A DNA stretch of 64,000 bases from Pseudomonas putida (GTDB taxonomy: Bacteria > Pseudomonadota > Gammaproteobacteria > Pseudomonadales > Pseudomonadaceae), in contig NZ_CP066306.1 in NCBI RefSeq assembly GCF_016406145.1, positions 1,426,001-1,490,000 on the forward strand. Reading direction: 5' to 3'. Under the pieces are notes generated by a model. It made no database searches and had not been told where the DNA came from. It saw only the letters and a program-made list of their open reading frames with translations. The position numbers and the translations under genes were made by a program. This document shows positions 25,189 to 32,376 of this stretch, piece by piece (within the stretch, counting starts at the first letter, position 1; every line of letters begins with the position of its first letter).

Positions 25189-26597
25189 GCAACGAACTGG
25201 TAATGGGCTACCCAGAGGCCGAGCACGGCGTCCTGGGGGCTATCATGCTGGCGTCTCTCGATGGCAATACTGCGCTGGTGGATGACATCACGAGCCAGAT
25301 GACCAGCGGCGACTTCCTCTACGACGACCACGCAGCCCTGTTCGATGTGATCCGTGATTGCCTGGAGCGCGGCCTGCCGGTCGATGCGGTAACGGTCGGG
25401 GATGTGCAGCGCGTCCTGCCAAGCGGCAAAAACACCTTGTCCTTCGCGGCGGAGCTTTGCCGGAACGTGCCCTCGGTAGCCAACGTCACGGCCTACGCCA
25501 AGCAGGTCAAGCAGTGGGCGGTGATCCGCCAGGTGGTCGACATTGGCCATTCTGCGAAGGCTGCCGTAGCAAGCGGCCTGGTGCCGGACGAGATCATCGC
25601 GCAGGCCCAGCAGTCCATCGCTGACTTGCGTGACCTGCAGGGCTCGGGCAAGGCCGGGTACAAGCGCATGGCCGAGGTGTTGCCCAAGGTGTTCGATGGG
25701 ATGCAGGAAGTGCTGGATGACCGCGCTCCACCGAAGCTCTCGACCGGCCTGGTCGACCTGGACAAGCTGATCGGCTTCCTGCGCCCCAAGAGCATGGTGG
25801 TGATCGCCGGCCGCCCAGGCAGCGGTAAGACCATGCTCGGCCTGCAGATCGTCAACCATGTGGCCATCCGCGGCGCGGGCGTGGGTCTGATCTTCAGTCT
25901 GGAAATGGACGAGAAGGAGTTGACCGTCCGGACGATCGCCTCGCAGGGCGGCGTTGATCTGCGCCGCATGGAGGAGGTCAAGAGCCTGGACGAGGACGAA
26001 TGGCAGCGCATCGGGACCGCTGGCAGCAAGATCGAGTCTGCTCAGCTGTACCTGAACGACACGCCCGGCTTGACCATTAGCGCTATCCGGTCAGATGCCA
26101 GGCGGCTTCAACGCGAACAGGGCCTCGACATCCTGATGATCGACTACCTGGGCCTGGTGGGCACCGAAGGCAAGAACCAGAGCCGTACCGACGCTGTGGC
26201 CAAGATATCCATTGCCCTGAAGAACTTGGCCAAGGAACTGAGCGTTCCGGTGCTGGTGCTGGCGCAGCTCAACCGAAACCCGGCGAGCCGCCCCGGCAAG
26301 AAGCCACAAGCCAGCGACCTGCGCGACTCCGGCCAGATCGAACAGGACGCCGACGCCGTGATCCTGGTCCACCACGACCCAGAGTCGGAAGCGGGCGAGC
26401 AGGGCGTCACCGAGCTGATCCTCGACAAGGGGCGCCAGGCCCCGCAGGGCTCGTGCCTAGTCCAGCGCCAAGGGCAGTACGCCCGCTTCGTCAACTTCGC
26501 CGGCAACCGCCTCCCGCCTGACGATGAGGTCGAGATGGGCCGCGTCGTGAATTTCTCCAAACACCGTAAGGGGAGCAAGCACCATGAAACTTTCTGA
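25185..26597 (+). CDS. dnaB: Replicative DNA helicase, DnaB family
   Basis: The 470-aa product has an N-terminal DnaB domain (residues 8-110, EAEHGVLGAIMLA) and a RecA-like core with Walker A GRPGSGKTML, Walker B ILMIDYLGL, QLNRNPASRPGKKP and the RDSGQIEQDAD motif. It unwinds DNA at the phage fork. Joined to the loader by ATGA. A phage carrying its own helicase is independent of host DnaB capture. Confidence 0.93.
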   Translation: MSNELVMGYPEAEHGVLGAIMLASLDGNTALVDDITSQMTSGDFLYDDHAALFDVIRDCLERGLPVDAVTVGDVQRVLPSGKNTLSFAAELCRNVPSVANVTAYAKQVKQWAVIRQVVDIGHSAKAAVASGLVPDEIIAQAQQSIADLRDLQGSGKAGYKRMAEVLPKVFDGMQEVLDDRAPPKLSTGLVDLDKLIGFLRPKSMVVIAGRPGSGKTMLGLQIVNHVAIRGAGVGLIFSLEMDEKELTVRTIASQGGVDLRRMEEVKSLDEDEWQRIGTAGSKIESAQLYLNDTPGLTISAIRSDARRLQREQGLDILMIDYLGLVGTEGKNQSRTDAVAKISIALKNLAKELSVPVLVLAQLNRNPASRPGKKPQASDLRDSGQIEQDADAVILVHHDPESEAGEQGVTELILDKGRQAPQGSCLVQRQGQYARFVNFAGNRLPPDDEVEMGRVVNFSKHRKGSKHHETF

Positions 26598-27090
26598 TCT
26601 GTGGACACGCGCTGGCGCTGGCAAACCTGCAACCCCGGTCGTGTCGGTGGCGGTGACCAAGCGTGCTGGTGCCGGGCAGCCTGTTGCCACTGGCAATACC
26701 CCGAAGCTTGCAGAACCGCACCAGCGCCTGGTTGGGCCCCGTGAGTTGCCCGACACTCTGGAGGCCTGCGAGACCCTGCATGAGCAGCTGGTGGCTGACG
26801 CTATCCGCCTGGAGCTGTCGCTGGCGCAGGCCGTCGAGCGGGCCATCCAGGGCACGCCATACGACCGAGCCTGGTACAACCGGGCGAAGGCAGCGCTCAA
26901 GCACATCAACCATGACCGTACCCGTGCCCTGTACCGCTGTGGACAGTTGCGTAAGGAGGCCAAGCAGCAATCCCAGCAGATCATGGACCGGGTGATCCTC
27001 GATGTGATCAAGGAGTCGATGCCGGCTGACCAGTTCCTGGGGTATGTGCGAATTGCCGAGGCCCGTGCGGCCCAAGGGGTTTCTCGATGA
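26584..27090 (+). CDS. Hypothetical phage protein (168 aa)
   Basis: It overlaps the end of dnaB by 14 nt. A low-complexity Ala/Gly/Val N-terminus (to about residue 45) is followed by a helical domain (TPYDRAWYNRAKAALKHINHD). Position suggests a replication or late-early accessory role; no family recognised. Confidence 0.6.
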   Translation: MKLSDLWTRAGAGKPATPVVSVAVTKRAGAGQPVATGNTPKLAEPHQRLVGPRELPDTLEACETLHEQLVADAIRLELSLAQAVERAIQGTPYDRAWYNRAKAALKHINHDRTRALYRCGQLRKEAKQQSQQIMDRVILDVIKESMPADQFLGYVRIAEARAAQGVSR

Positions 27091-27374
27091 GCAACGTTAC
27101 TGTGGCCCTGCCGCGCAAGAGCCTGACCGCTGTGGAATGCAAGTTCCTGAAGGTTGGTAACCGCATGCTGCTGGAGCAGAACAACGGCCGTATCGCATCA
27201 GCAGCCCTGATGGACATCGTGGCTGACTGGCACGCCGCGCGCGCCAACGTGGGATTCGAGCAGTTCGCCAAGGGCTGGATCACCGAAGGCAACGCCAAGA
27301 ACAAGCACGCCGACAAGCTGCTGCGCGAGCTGTTCGGCCTGGACAACGATCCAACGCCCCGGAGGGCTGCATGA
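27087..27374 (+). CDS. Hypothetical phage protein (95 aa)
   Basis: ATGA overlaps on both sides. Contains VEFCKFL-like and LMDIVADWHAARANVGFEQF segments; helical C-terminus. Lies directly before the Q-type gene. Function unknown. Confidence 0.6.
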   Translation: MSNVTVALPRKSLTAVECKFLKVGNRMLLEQNNGRIASAALMDIVADWHAARANVGFEQFAKGWITEGNAKNKHADKLLRELFGLDNDPTPRRAA

Positions 27375-27760
27375 AGAAACGAACCTACGTGGACAAGGCG
27401 CTGGGCGACACCGAATACATGCTCGAGCAGTGGGGCTGGTGGCGAATGAGTGAGATGGGGGTGCCACGCTACGTGTCACCACTCTATGCGCTCATGCGCG
27501 ACAACGTACCCAGCGAGGGCGGTGCTCGGCAGCATGTCATCACAGACGACCTGGCCCTGATCATCGACGGAGCGGTGGCCAGGCTGACGAAGCGCAACCA
27601 GCAAATGGGTGACTTCGTCTGGGCCTACTACGGCTCAAAGCACCCAGCCATGCGAGTCGGAAGGGAAGCAGGCATGTCCGAGCGCAAGGCCCGGGAGATC
27701 ATCAAGGCCGGCGTTGCATGGATCGACTGCGCCCTCGAAGAAATTCGAGAAGCTGCGTAA
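27371..27760 (+). CDS. Q-type late antiterminator
   Basis: The 129-aa protein matches the phage antitermination Q-like family: LEQWGWWRMSEMGVPRYVSP near the start, and IIDGAVARLTKRN, FVWAYYGSKHPAMRVGREAG and an HTH-like ERKAREIIKAG later. It ends the early operon and is followed by a terminator, the expected set-up for late-gene control. Confidence 0.85.
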   Translation: MKKRTYVDKALGDTEYMLEQWGWWRMSEMGVPRYVSPLYALMRDNVPSEGGARQHVITDDLALIIDGAVARLTKRNQQMGDFVWAYYGSKHPAMRVGREAGMSERKAREIIKAGVAWIDCALEEIREAA

Positions 27761-27833
27761 AAAGATCTATGCGGGCGGATAAACACCTGTTTTCATAGCA
27801 GCGTGTCCAGCTTGCAACGTTACGCGACACAGA

Positions 27834-27866
27834 CAAACCCCGGCCATCGTGTCGGGGTTTTGTGTT
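27834..27866 (+). terminator. Terminator after the antiterminator gene
   Basis: AACCCCG-N10-CGGGGTT is followed by TTGTGTTTTTG. It probably ends PR transcripts unless antiterminated. Confidence 0.8.
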
Positions 27867-27985
27867 TTTGAGGGGCTTCGATTCAGGTAGCCCTCCAGAA
27901 AAAGCATTTTTCTTGTATGATGGAACGATTTGATAGCGCTATGATTCTGATAGGTTGCTACTCAATAATATGGAAGACCGTGAGT

Positions 27986-28495
27986 ATGAAAAACGTTCTC
28001 GCCGTTGTGGCGCTTTCCCTTTTCGCTGCGTCCGCCGGAGCGGCTGAGCTATCCGGAGCGCTTGGCGCGACAGGCCAAGGTGGTCTTACAGCGCGCGTCG
28101 GCATTGGCTTTAACTGGGACAAAAGCTGGTTTGAATCCAGTACTGGCCGTCTCACCGGTTATTGGGATGCTGGCTACACCTACTGGGAAGCAGGCGATGC
28201 TTCAGGTGGGGCTCACTCGCTGTCCTTCGCTCCTGTGTTCGTCTATGAGTTCGGCAGTGGGAATGTGAAGCCCTTCATCGAGGCGGGTATCGGCGTGGCC
28301 GTGTTCTCAGGCACTTCGGCAGGCGATCAGGATTTTGGCTCTGCTTTCAACTTCGAAGACCGTATTGGTGCGGGTCTCAAGATTGGCGAGACACAGAAAG
28401 TAGGCATCCGAGCGATTCACTACTCCAACGCTGGTATCAAGCAGCCGAACGACGGCATTGAGTCGTACTCTCTCTTCTACAGTCACCAGATTTAA
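27986..28495 (+). CDS. pagL: PagL-like lipid A 3-O-deacylase (acyloxyacyl hydrolase)
   Basis: The 169-aa product has a signal peptide ending ASAGA (about residue 18) and an eight-strand outer-membrane beta-barrel pattern. The catalytic region is IRAIHYSNAGIKQPNDGIESY, with the His-x-Ser-Asn and PNDG features of PagL. PagL removes the 3-linked acyl chain of lipid A, changing the cell surface. It has its own space on both sides, a -10-like TATGAT at 27916 and a terminator after it, so it is probably expressed from the prophage as lysogenic conversion. ATG 27986 is chosen for the signal peptide; an upstream frame start at 27917 is unlikely. Confidence 0.85.
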   Translation: MKNVLAVVALSLFAASAGAAELSGALGATGQGGLTARVGIGFNWDKSWFESSTGRLTGYWDAGYTYWEAGDASGGAHSLSFAPVFVYEFGSGNVKPFIEAGIGVAVFSGTSAGDQDFGSAFNFEDRIGAGLKIGETQKVGIRAIHYSNAGIKQPNDGIESYSLFYSHQI

Positions 28496-28518
28496 CCATT
28501 TTCTGCGTTGCTCCCCTT

Positions 28519-28541
28519 GCCCGCCCTGTGTGGGCTTTTTT
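28519..28541 (+). terminator. Weak terminator after pagL
   Basis: GCCC-N9-GGGC followed by six T residues. From here to 28740 (about 200 bp) I see a second terminator but no convincing gene. Confidence 0.55.
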
Positions 28542-28698
28542 ATGCGGATGACACGCTCAGGCAGCTGGGCTAAGTCGGTAGTGGCGTCGATCAAAGCCGT
28601 GCGCTCCCTGATCGGCTACGCGATGAGAGTCTGGGGTACGTGACCCAGCGAGCCAGACCAACAAGCCGGGTAAGCACCGGCCCTCCGCACCCATTCCA

Positions 28699-28724
28699 AG
28701 CCTCGCACCAGCTGGGGCTTTTTC
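28699..28724 (+). terminator. Second terminator upstream of the cargo zone
   Basis: AGCCTC-GCACCAGCT-GGGGCT has a 6-bp stem with one G-T pair and is followed by TTTTT. Confidence 0.55.
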
Positions 28725-28739
28725 GTATCTGGAGGATGC

Positions 28740-28817
28740 ATGGAAAAGCTACAGCTCGACGTTGAGGTTGAGGGCGCCGCTGACTTCCTGCGCCCTCTGG
28801 CTGAAACGCTCAGGTCA
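28740..28817 (+). pseudogene. 5' remnant of a rightward phage gene
   Basis: A good ribosome site (GGAGGATGC) precedes ATG 28740, and the first 26 residues (MEKLQLDVEVEGAADFLRPL...) look like a real N-terminus. The frame then runs antisense through the zinc-ribbon gene. This suggests a gene cut off by insertion of that gene. The remnant call is inference. Confidence 0.35.
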
Positions 28818-29003
28818 CTTGAACATTTTCCCGAGCTGCCGCTGCAGGTCTTTCGTGACCTTGTCGCCCACAGCCTTCATGAGCTTCCCGTAAGTCTCGA
28901 CAGCACCGCATTTGCCGCAGGTGACCTTCGAGTTGTCGTTCGGCCTAGCCGGAACCTCGAACTTGTCACTGCCGCACTTGGCGCACTTGAGGGTTACCTT
29001 CAT
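28815..29003 (-). CDS. Small zinc-ribbon protein (62 aa)
   Basis: Two Cys pairs, CAKC near residue 7 and CGKC near residue 31, make a four-Cys zinc ribbon. A basic helical tail (DKVTKDLQRQLGKMF) follows. GGAG lies 9 nt before ATG 29003. Lone minus-strand gene in the rightward region, typical of cargo. It may bind nucleic acid or protein. Confidence 0.75.
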   Translation of the reverse strand: MKVTLKCAKCGSDKFEVPARPNDNSKVTCGKCGAVETYGKLMKAVGDKVTKDLQRQLGKMFK

Positions 29004-29119
29004 CGTTTTTCGCTCCGTGAAACGTCTTGTGTGGAAACTCGACGATAGCACGGGGCCATCTTTTCACGTATCCAAGGGCTCGCCAGTTCGACGGTCATTT
29101 TGTTTCTGGAGCACCACCT

Positions 29120-29194
29120 ATGGCCGAGCCAAGTACCGGCGCCCTCGCAGTGACCGGCGTACTGGCCAGCGTCGGCCTGGGTGCCCCGGCATAG
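29120..29194 (+). pseudogene. Truncated holin-like gene
   Basis: GGAG 8-9 nt upstream, then a 24-codon frame (MAEPSTGALAVTGVLASVGL, then GAPA) ending at TAG 29192. The start resembles the first membrane-helix part of small phage holins I recall from Pseudomonas prophages (MAEP...). The rest is missing exactly where two minus-strand genes begin. Homology is from memory only. Confidence 0.4.
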
Positions 29195-29422
29195 CTAATC
29201 ATCCCCCTCAATGCGTACATCCGAGATACCCAAATCTGCGACCGCAATGCGGAGATCATCATTTGATAAGCGGCACGGCGCGCGCGCCTCAGACAAGGGG
29301 TCAGCGGGGGCATGCAGACGGAGGAGAGCGGTCAGCACATTGTCTTCGTTCGGCGTGCTAGACCAATCGCATATCCAGAATCTGGTATGGCCTTTGAGGT
29401 TGTAGTCGATGCGGTATTTCAT
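29195..29422 (-). CDS. Hypothetical cargo protein (75 aa)
   Basis: Starts MKYRIDYNLKGHTRFWICDWS, with LTALLRLHAP in the middle, and ends acidic. Its ATG overlaps the stop of the upstream minus-strand gene (ATGA), so the two form a pair. Similar pairs exist in Pseudomonas genomes (possibly the DUF6555 group), function unknown. Confidence 0.65.
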   Translation of the reverse strand: MKYRIDYNLKGHTRFWICDWSSTPNEDNVLTALLRLHAPADPLSEARAPCRLSNDDLRIAVADLGISDVRIEGDD

Positions 29423-29652
29423 AGGTTGCCGGACCTCCGCCATTGGACGTCAGTTATGCCGAAGCGCTCAGCAGCAGGCCGAGAGACTTTTCTGATATCC
29501 GAAGCAGTGAACTTAGGGATGACTCCAACGCCGGCTTCGCAGGCAGCCCAGTGCCAGGCCTCAGCGTTATCCATCCTCTCGGCGCGGACGATGAATTCGC
29601 GAGCTTCTCCATAGAGGTGATAAGCGACCACATAGATGTTACTGACGGGCAT
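29419..29652 (-). CDS. Hypothetical cargo protein (77 aa), DUF6555-like
   Basis: Starts MPVSNIYVVAYHLYGEAREF and contains RAERMDNAEAWHWAACEAGVG, a pattern I associate with DUF6555. AAGGA lies 8 nt before ATG. It shares a beta-rich start with its partner (IDYNLKGH versus VAYHLYGE), so the two may be diverged duplicates. Confidence 0.65.
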   Translation of the reverse strand: MPVSNIYVVAYHLYGEAREFIVRAERMDNAEAWHWAACEAGVGVIPKFTASDIRKVSRPAAERFGITDVQWRRSGNL

Positions 29653-29773
29653 TTACTAGTTCCTTCTAGCGAAGCCAGATCGGCCAACATTCCTTTTAAC
29701 CCCTAGGGATTCCGGGGGCAAGCATCCGGCCGGTTTAACGCCGGAGCACAATTCTCACGTACGGAGCAAGCAA

Positions 29774-30145
29774 ATGGACCCGACCGACCTGGGCCCAGGC
29801 ACAGCCACCTGGCTGGGCGGTAGTGGCATCGTTGTCACGGGCGCATTGCTATGGGTGCGCCGCTTCCTGTCCAAGGACGCTGCTGATCGCGCTATGGACA
29901 ATGCCGATATCGGCACTGTCCGCCGGCTTAATGAACTGCTCGATTCCGAGCGAGAGGCCCGAAAGCTGGCCGAGGCCCGCGCCGATCAGTTCGCCAAGGA
30001 GCGCAACGAGTTGGCAGCAGCAGTTGGACGGATGGAAGGAAAGATCGAAGCGCTCACGTGTCAGGTGGGCCAGCTCACTGAGAAGGTGACCACGCAGAGC
30101 GCAGAGATTTCCCGGCTGCGTGCACAGCTTGGAGGTACAGCCTGA
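29774..30145 (+). CDS. Membrane-anchored coiled-coil protein
   Basis: One short N-terminal membrane segment (SGIVVTGALLWVRRFLS, about residues 16-32) is followed by a long heptad-rich coiled coil (about 45-118). It sits in the pre-terminase zone, where some phages carry holin or lysis-accessory genes. GGAGCAAGCAA precedes the ATG. A holin-partner or spanin-like role is speculative. Confidence 0.6.
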   Translation: MDPTDLGPGTATWLGGSGIVVTGALLWVRRFLSKDAADRAMDNADIGTVRRLNELLDSEREARKLAEARADQFAKERNELAAAVGRMEGKIEALTCQVGQLTEKVTTQSAEISRLRAQLGGTA

Positions 30146-30462
30146 TGGACAAATGCGCTTTGGAATTCATCGCTCGACGCTGGTGGCGACGGGCAGAGGT
30201 GTGGGTCATCGCTGTGGTGCTCATTGCAGGCGGTGCAGTTCTGGGTTGGCAGTCTGCTTATTGGTCGATGGCCAGCACTCAGTCGCACCAGGTCGACGAG
30301 ATCCGGAAGGCCTACGACGCCGCAATGGCTGAACGTGACAAGCGTCTGGACGAGCTGACCAGAAAGGCCGAGAGCGCCGCGACCAAGGCGTCGAAGGCAG
30401 CCACTACCGCGACCCAGGCAGCCGACAAGGCTGATGAGGCGCTGAACCGGGTATCGCAGTAG
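30145..30462 (+). CDS. Membrane-anchored coiled-coil protein 2
   Basis: It overlaps the previous stop by one base (TGATG). A basic N-terminus, one membrane helix (VWVIAVVLIAGGAVLGW, about residues 18-35), then an Ala-rich coiled coil (ESAATKASKAATTATQAADKA). Same architecture as its upstream neighbour, so they may form one complex. Confidence 0.6.
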   Translation: MDKCALEFIARRWWRRAEVWVIAVVLIAGGAVLGWQSAYWSMASTQSHQVDEIRKAYDAAMAERDKRLDELTRKAESAATKASKAATTATQAADKADEALNRVSQ

Positions 30463-30463
30463 C

Positions 30464-30500
30464 CGCGCCACAAATCAGACATGCGCCGTTTCGTGGCGCG
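30464..30500. repeat. GCGCCAC/GTGGCGC hairpin family, copy 3
   Basis: CGCGCCAC (30464-30471) and GTGGCGCG (30493-30500) make a perfect 8-bp stem just after a stop codon. Flanks match the two early-region copies (CACAAA and TTTCGTGG). Confidence 0.65.
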
Positions 30501-30527
30501 AGCACGCTGATCATGCGTTCCGCCAGA

Positions 30528-30758
30528 TTAGTGAAGCACTCGACCGAAGACCGGTTGAAGCTGATCCCTTTCGTGGATGACTCCGCGCGCTGCCTTGGTA
30601 ATTACATCTTGCTGAAGCTGATTAACCTCCATGGTGAGGACACGAACGGCAGTTTGATAAACAACTGATCCGGACGCCTCGGGATGCTCCTCCAGTAGGC
30701 CTTCAAGCTTCTCGGTTAGCAAAACGCACCTGTCTATAAGCTCTTCGATTTCTTTCAT
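30528..30758 (-). CDS. Hypothetical helical cargo protein (76 aa)
   Basis: GGAG lies 8 nt before ATG 30758. It is acidic and helical (MKEIEELIDRCVLLTEKLEG, then VLTMEVNQLQQDVITKAARG). Lone minus-strand gene between rightward genes, so probably a moron. Function unknown. Confidence 0.55.
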   Translation of the reverse strand: MKEIEELIDRCVLLTEKLEGLLEEHPEASGSVVYQTAVRVLTMEVNQLQQDVITKAARGVIHERDQLQPVFGRVLH

Positions 30759-30860
30759 CACGGTTTCTCCAGATCTTTCCGCTACGACCATCCGGGCGGA
30801 ATGTCGTTCCGACGACCCCGCGGATGCGCCGATTTCATTGCGCGAGAGAGCTTATCGAAC

Positions 30861-31085
30861 ATGGCCAAGCAACCCTATACACCATGCAGGCTGTATGTCG
30901 ACGGTGCCGACGGCATTGCAGTCAGTGATTTCATAACCACTGCTGCCGGATCTGCCTATTTGGTGCAGACGCTGCGTGTGAGCCGCACCCGGCCAGAGCG
31001 AAAGTACATGGGCTGCTTGCGCTGGCCCATCGCCGAGATACCCGCCGATGCGCGGTGCTACCAGCTGACCTGGTACAGGAGGTGA
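30861..31085 (+). CDS. Hypothetical phage protein (74 aa)
   Basis: Basic protein starting MAKQPYTPCRLYVDGADG, ending CYQLTWYRR. The ribosome site is weak (GAGAGAGC, far upstream). Three bases separate it from the next gene. Function unknown. Confidence 0.55.
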   Translation: MAKQPYTPCRLYVDGADGIAVSDFITTAAGSAYLVQTLRVSRTRPERKYMGCLRWPIAEIPADARCYQLTWYRR

Positions 31086-31088
31086 GCA

Positions 31089-31304
31089 ATGGCCTGTAGT
31101 GGATGCGCCGCCCGGCGCGAATGGATCAACAAGTGGATGAAGGTGGCGTATGAGCGAGCAGCAAGCCTATTCCCAACAAATCAAGAAGCTGAGCCCGAAG
31201 AAGGGCGACCTTCTGGTGATCAACGTTCCGTTCCCGATCAAAGCCGAGGTGCGGGAGCGACTGACTCAGCACCTGGCGGGAACGGCGGATCGACTGAACT
31301 GTGA
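31089..31304 (+). CDS. Hypothetical phage protein with N-terminal Cys motif (71 aa)
   Basis: Begins MACSGCAARREWINKWMKVA, a start I recall in small Pseudomonas phage proteins. GGAGGTGAGC lies just before the ATG. From 31150 the frame overlaps another gene and becomes low-complexity, so the true product may be shorter in relatives. Confidence 0.5.
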   Translation: MACSGCAARREWINKWMKVAYERAASLFPTNQEAEPEEGRPSGDQRSVPDQSRGAGATDSAPGGNGGSTEL

Positions 31305-31506
31305 GCTGATTGTTCTTGAAGCGGGCATCACAGCTCAGCTGCAACCGAGTTTCAGCGACGTGCTGGCCGAGCAGCAGAAGCAGACCGCACTCCTGGAGCA
31401 GATCGCCACGCAGAGCTTGGCGCTGATAGAGGCGCTGGCTGACGGCGACGATGCTGACCCTGATGCCGAGCCAGATACCTACCTGGATGGCACACGATGC
31501 CGCTGA
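31150..31506 (+). CDS. Hypothetical phage protein (118 aa)
   Basis: Starts MSEQQAYSQQIKKLSPKKGD and contains INVPFPIKAEVRERLTQHLA and an acidic tail. GGAGGT-like sequence is weak, but the protein looks real. It overlaps the HNH gene start by 10 nt. Function unknown. Confidence 0.6.
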   Translation: MSEQQAYSQQIKKLSPKKGDLLVINVPFPIKAEVRERLTQHLAGTADRLNCELIVLEAGITAQLQPSFSDVLAEQQKQTALLEQIATQSLALIEALADGDDADPDAEPDTYLDGTRCR

Positions 31507-31865
31507 GGCCGCAGCGCCCATGCCGAGCTCAGGGTTGCCGATCTCTGCACCGTAATGCCAATGGTTACTGTGATGGGCATGCCGACCTAGCTGCTGAGCA
31601 GGCCAAGGCCTGGGCCACCCGGAAGGGCTCAGGTCGTGGTGGTCGTCCCTGGAGACGTAAGCGTGAGCGAATCTTGAAGCGAGACCAGTACCTCTGTCGG
31701 TGTGATGACTGCAACCGGCTTGGTCGCATCCGCGAAGCGCATGAGGTTGACCATATCGTGGCCTTGGCCCATGGCGGCACCGACGATGATCACAACCTGC
31801 GGGCGATCAACCGCGACTGCCATAAGGCGAAGACGCAGCTGGAGTCGAAAGCGATCAAAAAATGA
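31497..31865 (+). CDS. HNH endonuclease
   Basis: The 122-aa protein has an HNH motif: AHEVDHIVALAHGGTDDDHNLRAINRDCHKAK, with metal-binding Cys pairs (CRCDDC, and CRAQGC near the N-terminus). HNH proteins next to terminase are needed for cos cleavage in HK97-like phages. Precedes terminase by 127 bp. Confidence 0.88.
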   Translation: MPLRPQRPCRAQGCRSLHRNANGYCDGHADLAAEQAKAWATRKGSGRGGRPWRRKRERILKRDQYLCRCDDCNRLGRIREAHEVDHIVALAHGGTDDDHNLRAINRDCHKAKTQLESKAIKK

Positions 31866-31992
31866 TCGAAAACGGCGCAAATGAGACGAAATCTCGTTTC
31901 CGGGGAGGGGGAGGGTCAAAAGTTCAGGGCCTTTCGCTCGGACACCGCGCCCTCAGCTTTTTTTCCACTTCCGCAAAATTCAGGTTTTCAAA
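31866..31992 (+). other. Candidate cos region
   Basis: The only sizable gap beside the terminase genes holds a GC-skewed core (GGGGAGGGGGAGGGTC, about 31901-31916), a small inverted repeat (GAGACGAAATCTC, 31881-31893) and an AT-rich end. The position between HNH and terminase fits cos. The exact cut cannot be read. Confidence 0.4.
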
Positions 31993-32376
31993 ATGGCCCG
32001 ACCGCGCAAGCCGACCAACGTGCTTGAGCTGACCGGTGCGTTCAAGAAAGACCCCCAGCGACGCCGCGAGGATGCCGAACCGGTGGGTGAGCTGACCGCA
32101 CCGCCGGCTCACATCAACGGAGCAGTGCTCCACGCCTGGAAGGAGATTGCGAAGTACGCCCCGCGGGACGTGCTGACCAACTCCGACCGACTCAGCCTGG
32201 AACTGGCCGCCAACCTACTGGCCCAGTTCCGCAACGACCCACTCGATTTCCCTGCTGCCAAGCTAGTGCGCCTGGAGGCCATGCTCGGCAAGTTCGGCAT
32301 GACGCCGGCTGACCGGTCCAAGGTGGGCGGGGGTAAAAAAGACGCGCCGAAGGGCAATGCATTCGCGGAGCTGTAA
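31993..32376 (+). CDS. terS: Terminase small subunit (P27 family)
   Basis: The 127-aa protein starts MARPRKPTNVLELTGAFKK, then has the P27-type helical core (AWKEIAKYAPRDVLTNSDR) and a C-terminus starting LGKFGMTPADRSKV. It recognises the packaging site. Confidence 0.88.
   Translation: MARPRKPTNVLELTGAFKKDPQRRREDAEPVGELTAPPAHINGAVLHAWKEIAKYAPRDVLTNSDRLSLELAANLLAQFRNDPLDFPAAKLVRLEAMLGKFGMTPADRSKVGGGKKDAPKGNAFAEL

Noticed and set aside
28542..28643. Short frame MRMTRSGSWAKSVV...
   Set aside because: Begins at the end of a terminator T-run with no ribosome site; probably chance.
29774..30462. Rz/Rz1-type spanins
   Set aside because: Both proteins have a membrane helix plus coiled coil, but neither has a lipobox, and a convincing Rz/Rz1 pair is at 52742-53248.
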